From positions 1-6,751 of the forward strand of contig NZ_JAIFKJ010000139.1 in NCBI RefSeq assembly GCF_019695415.1: a stretch of DNA of 6,751 nt, read 5' to 3'. The position numbers and the translations under genes were made by a program. The notes under the pieces were generated by a model. That model was not told the DNA's origin. It did not search any database and was given only the letters and a program-made list of their open reading frames with translations. How positions within the stretch are numbered: the stretch's first letter is position 1; each line of letters starts with the position of its first letter. Source of the stretch: Thiohalocapsa sp. Its GTDB lineage: Bacteria; Pseudomonadota; Gammaproteobacteria; Chromatiales; Chromatiaceae. Shown here in pieces: positions 5,942 through 6,751 of this stretch.

Positions 5942-6751
5942 TCACCGCGCTGGTGCGGTATCCTCGCGCACAACGGCGCGCGGCGACTTATCCCGGCGCT
6001 GGCCGATGAAGCGGGGATGGCGTAGCCGGCCGTCCCGTGTCCACTCGGAGAAGGCCACTTCCACCACCAGTGCCGGCGTCACCCAATGTACTCCGTGATC
6101 TGGCAACGCGCCGCGCGTGAATGGCGGATCATCACGCTCGTGCTTTTCAAGCTCCGCGCGCAGCTCGTGCAGTGTCTGGTTGTCGAAGCCCGTGCCCACC
6201 TTGCCGGCGCAGACCAGGTCGTCGCTGTCGTAGTAGCCCACCACTAATGCGCCGAAGCCGGCCCTGCTGCCACGGGGCTCGGTGAAGCCGCCAATGACCA
6301 GCTCCTGGCGGTGCTCGCACTTCAGCTTGAGCCAGTCCTCGGAGCGCCCCGTGGCGTAGCCGGCGTCGGCCCGCTTGGCGATCAAGCCCTCCCAGCCCTG
6401 CTCGCAGGCCTCGTGCAGCAGCTCCACGCCGTTGTCGTTGCGGTGCGCCGTGAAGCGTAACGGATCCGCAAAGTCGATGGCGCGGCGCAGCAGCTCCTTG
6501 CGCGTTCGCTGCGGCAGCCGGCGGCAGTCTTGACCGAGCAGGCTCGGGATGTCGAACAAATATAGAAATACGGCCACGTCGGTTTCGTCACGGCTGTCGG
6601 CATGCCGCTGCATGCGTTGTTGCAGGCGTCGGAAGCTGGTCCGCGGACCGTCGAAGGCCACCACCTCGCCGTCCAGGACGAAGTCGTCGCAGCGCTGCGC
6701 CAGCAGGGCCTCCACCAACTCGGGGTAGGTCTGGTTCAGACGCTGACCGTT
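5942..6751 (-). CDS. ligD: ATP-dependent DNA ligase, LigD type (C-terminal part; 5' end outside window)
   Basis: This is the end of a ligase of bacterial non-homologous end joining, which seals double-strand breaks with Ku. The visible 269 residues begin inside the adenylation domain (NGQRLNQTYPELVEAL) and run to the natural stop. Nucleotidyltransferase motifs appear in order: LDGEVVAF (26-33, motif III), FLYLFDIP (62-69, IIIa), WEGLIAKR (120-127, IV) and SEDWLKLKC (137-145, V). The OB-fold domain follows, with VIGGFTEPRGSRAGFGALVVGYY and the C-terminal RHPRFIGQRRDK (244-255, motif VI region). The adenylated-lysine motif lies beyond the window. No polymerase/primase domain follows the ligase, so the enzyme is POL-PE-LIG, PE-LIG or a lone ligase; which one cannot be seen. 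TTG at 6718 is internal, not a start. Confidence 0.92.
   Translation of the reverse strand, partial: NGQRLNQTYPELVEALLAQRCDDFVLDGEVVAFDGPRTSFRRLQQRMQRHADSRDETDVAVFLYLFDIPSLLGQDCRRLPQRTRKELLRRAIDFADPLRFTAHRNDNGVELLHEACEQGWEGLIAKRADAGYATGRSEDWLKLKCEHRQELVIGGFTEPRGSRAGFGALVVGYYDSDDLVCAGKVGTGFDNQTLHELRAELEKHERDDPPFTRGALPDHGVHWVTPALVVEVAFSEWTRDGRLRHPRFIGQRRDKSPRAVVREDTAPAR

Noticed and set aside
5528..6025. 165-codon + frame across the hairpin block
   Set aside because: It runs antisense over the GH15 start and the ligase end, and its middle is only a translation of the repeat; the same peptide arises at 1-50.

Overview
The window reads as a GC-rich proteobacterial chromosome segment. The protein sequences fit a gammaproteobacterium, perhaps a halophilic or sulfur-oxidising Chromatiales-like lineage; this placement is an impression from gene content (bacterial V-type ATPase, LigD, GH15, tandem thioredoxin), not a proof.

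Layout. Positions 1-189 hold a structured leader made of consecutive hairpins. It is followed on the + strand by two V/A-type ATPase genes: atpB (regulatory B subunit, 190-1614) and atpD (central stalk D subunit, 1722-2426). Facing them on the - strand are an exported protein with two thioredoxin folds (2486-3595) and a GH15 trehalase/glucoamylase-like hydrolase (3755-5575). Between 5576 and 5941 lies a non-coding region dominated by a block of five hairpins (5735-5893). The window closes with the C-terminal part of an ATP-dependent DNA ligase of the LigD type (- strand, 5942 to beyond the window end).

The two ATPase subunits belong to one complex and are surely co-expressed; the catalytic A subunit and the membrane subunits must lie outside the window. 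The thioredoxin-fold protein and GH15 share a strand and a 159-bp gap but have no obvious functional link. LigD points to a bacterial non-homologous end-joining pathway, with Ku not visible here.

The most notable non-genic signal is a 52-bp unit made of two hairpins, present at 1-52 and again at 5810-5861 with one mismatch, in the same orientation and next to different partner hairpins. Three of the hairpins carry an A-C mismatch in the + strand that becomes a G-U pair in a - strand RNA, which suggests the - strand is the folded, functional form. Other points are an open 18-codon Ala/Gln/Pro-rich extension after the amber stop of atpB, and a possible 21-codon leader overlapping the GH15 start by ATGA. 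I see no clear previously undescribed protein system in this window.
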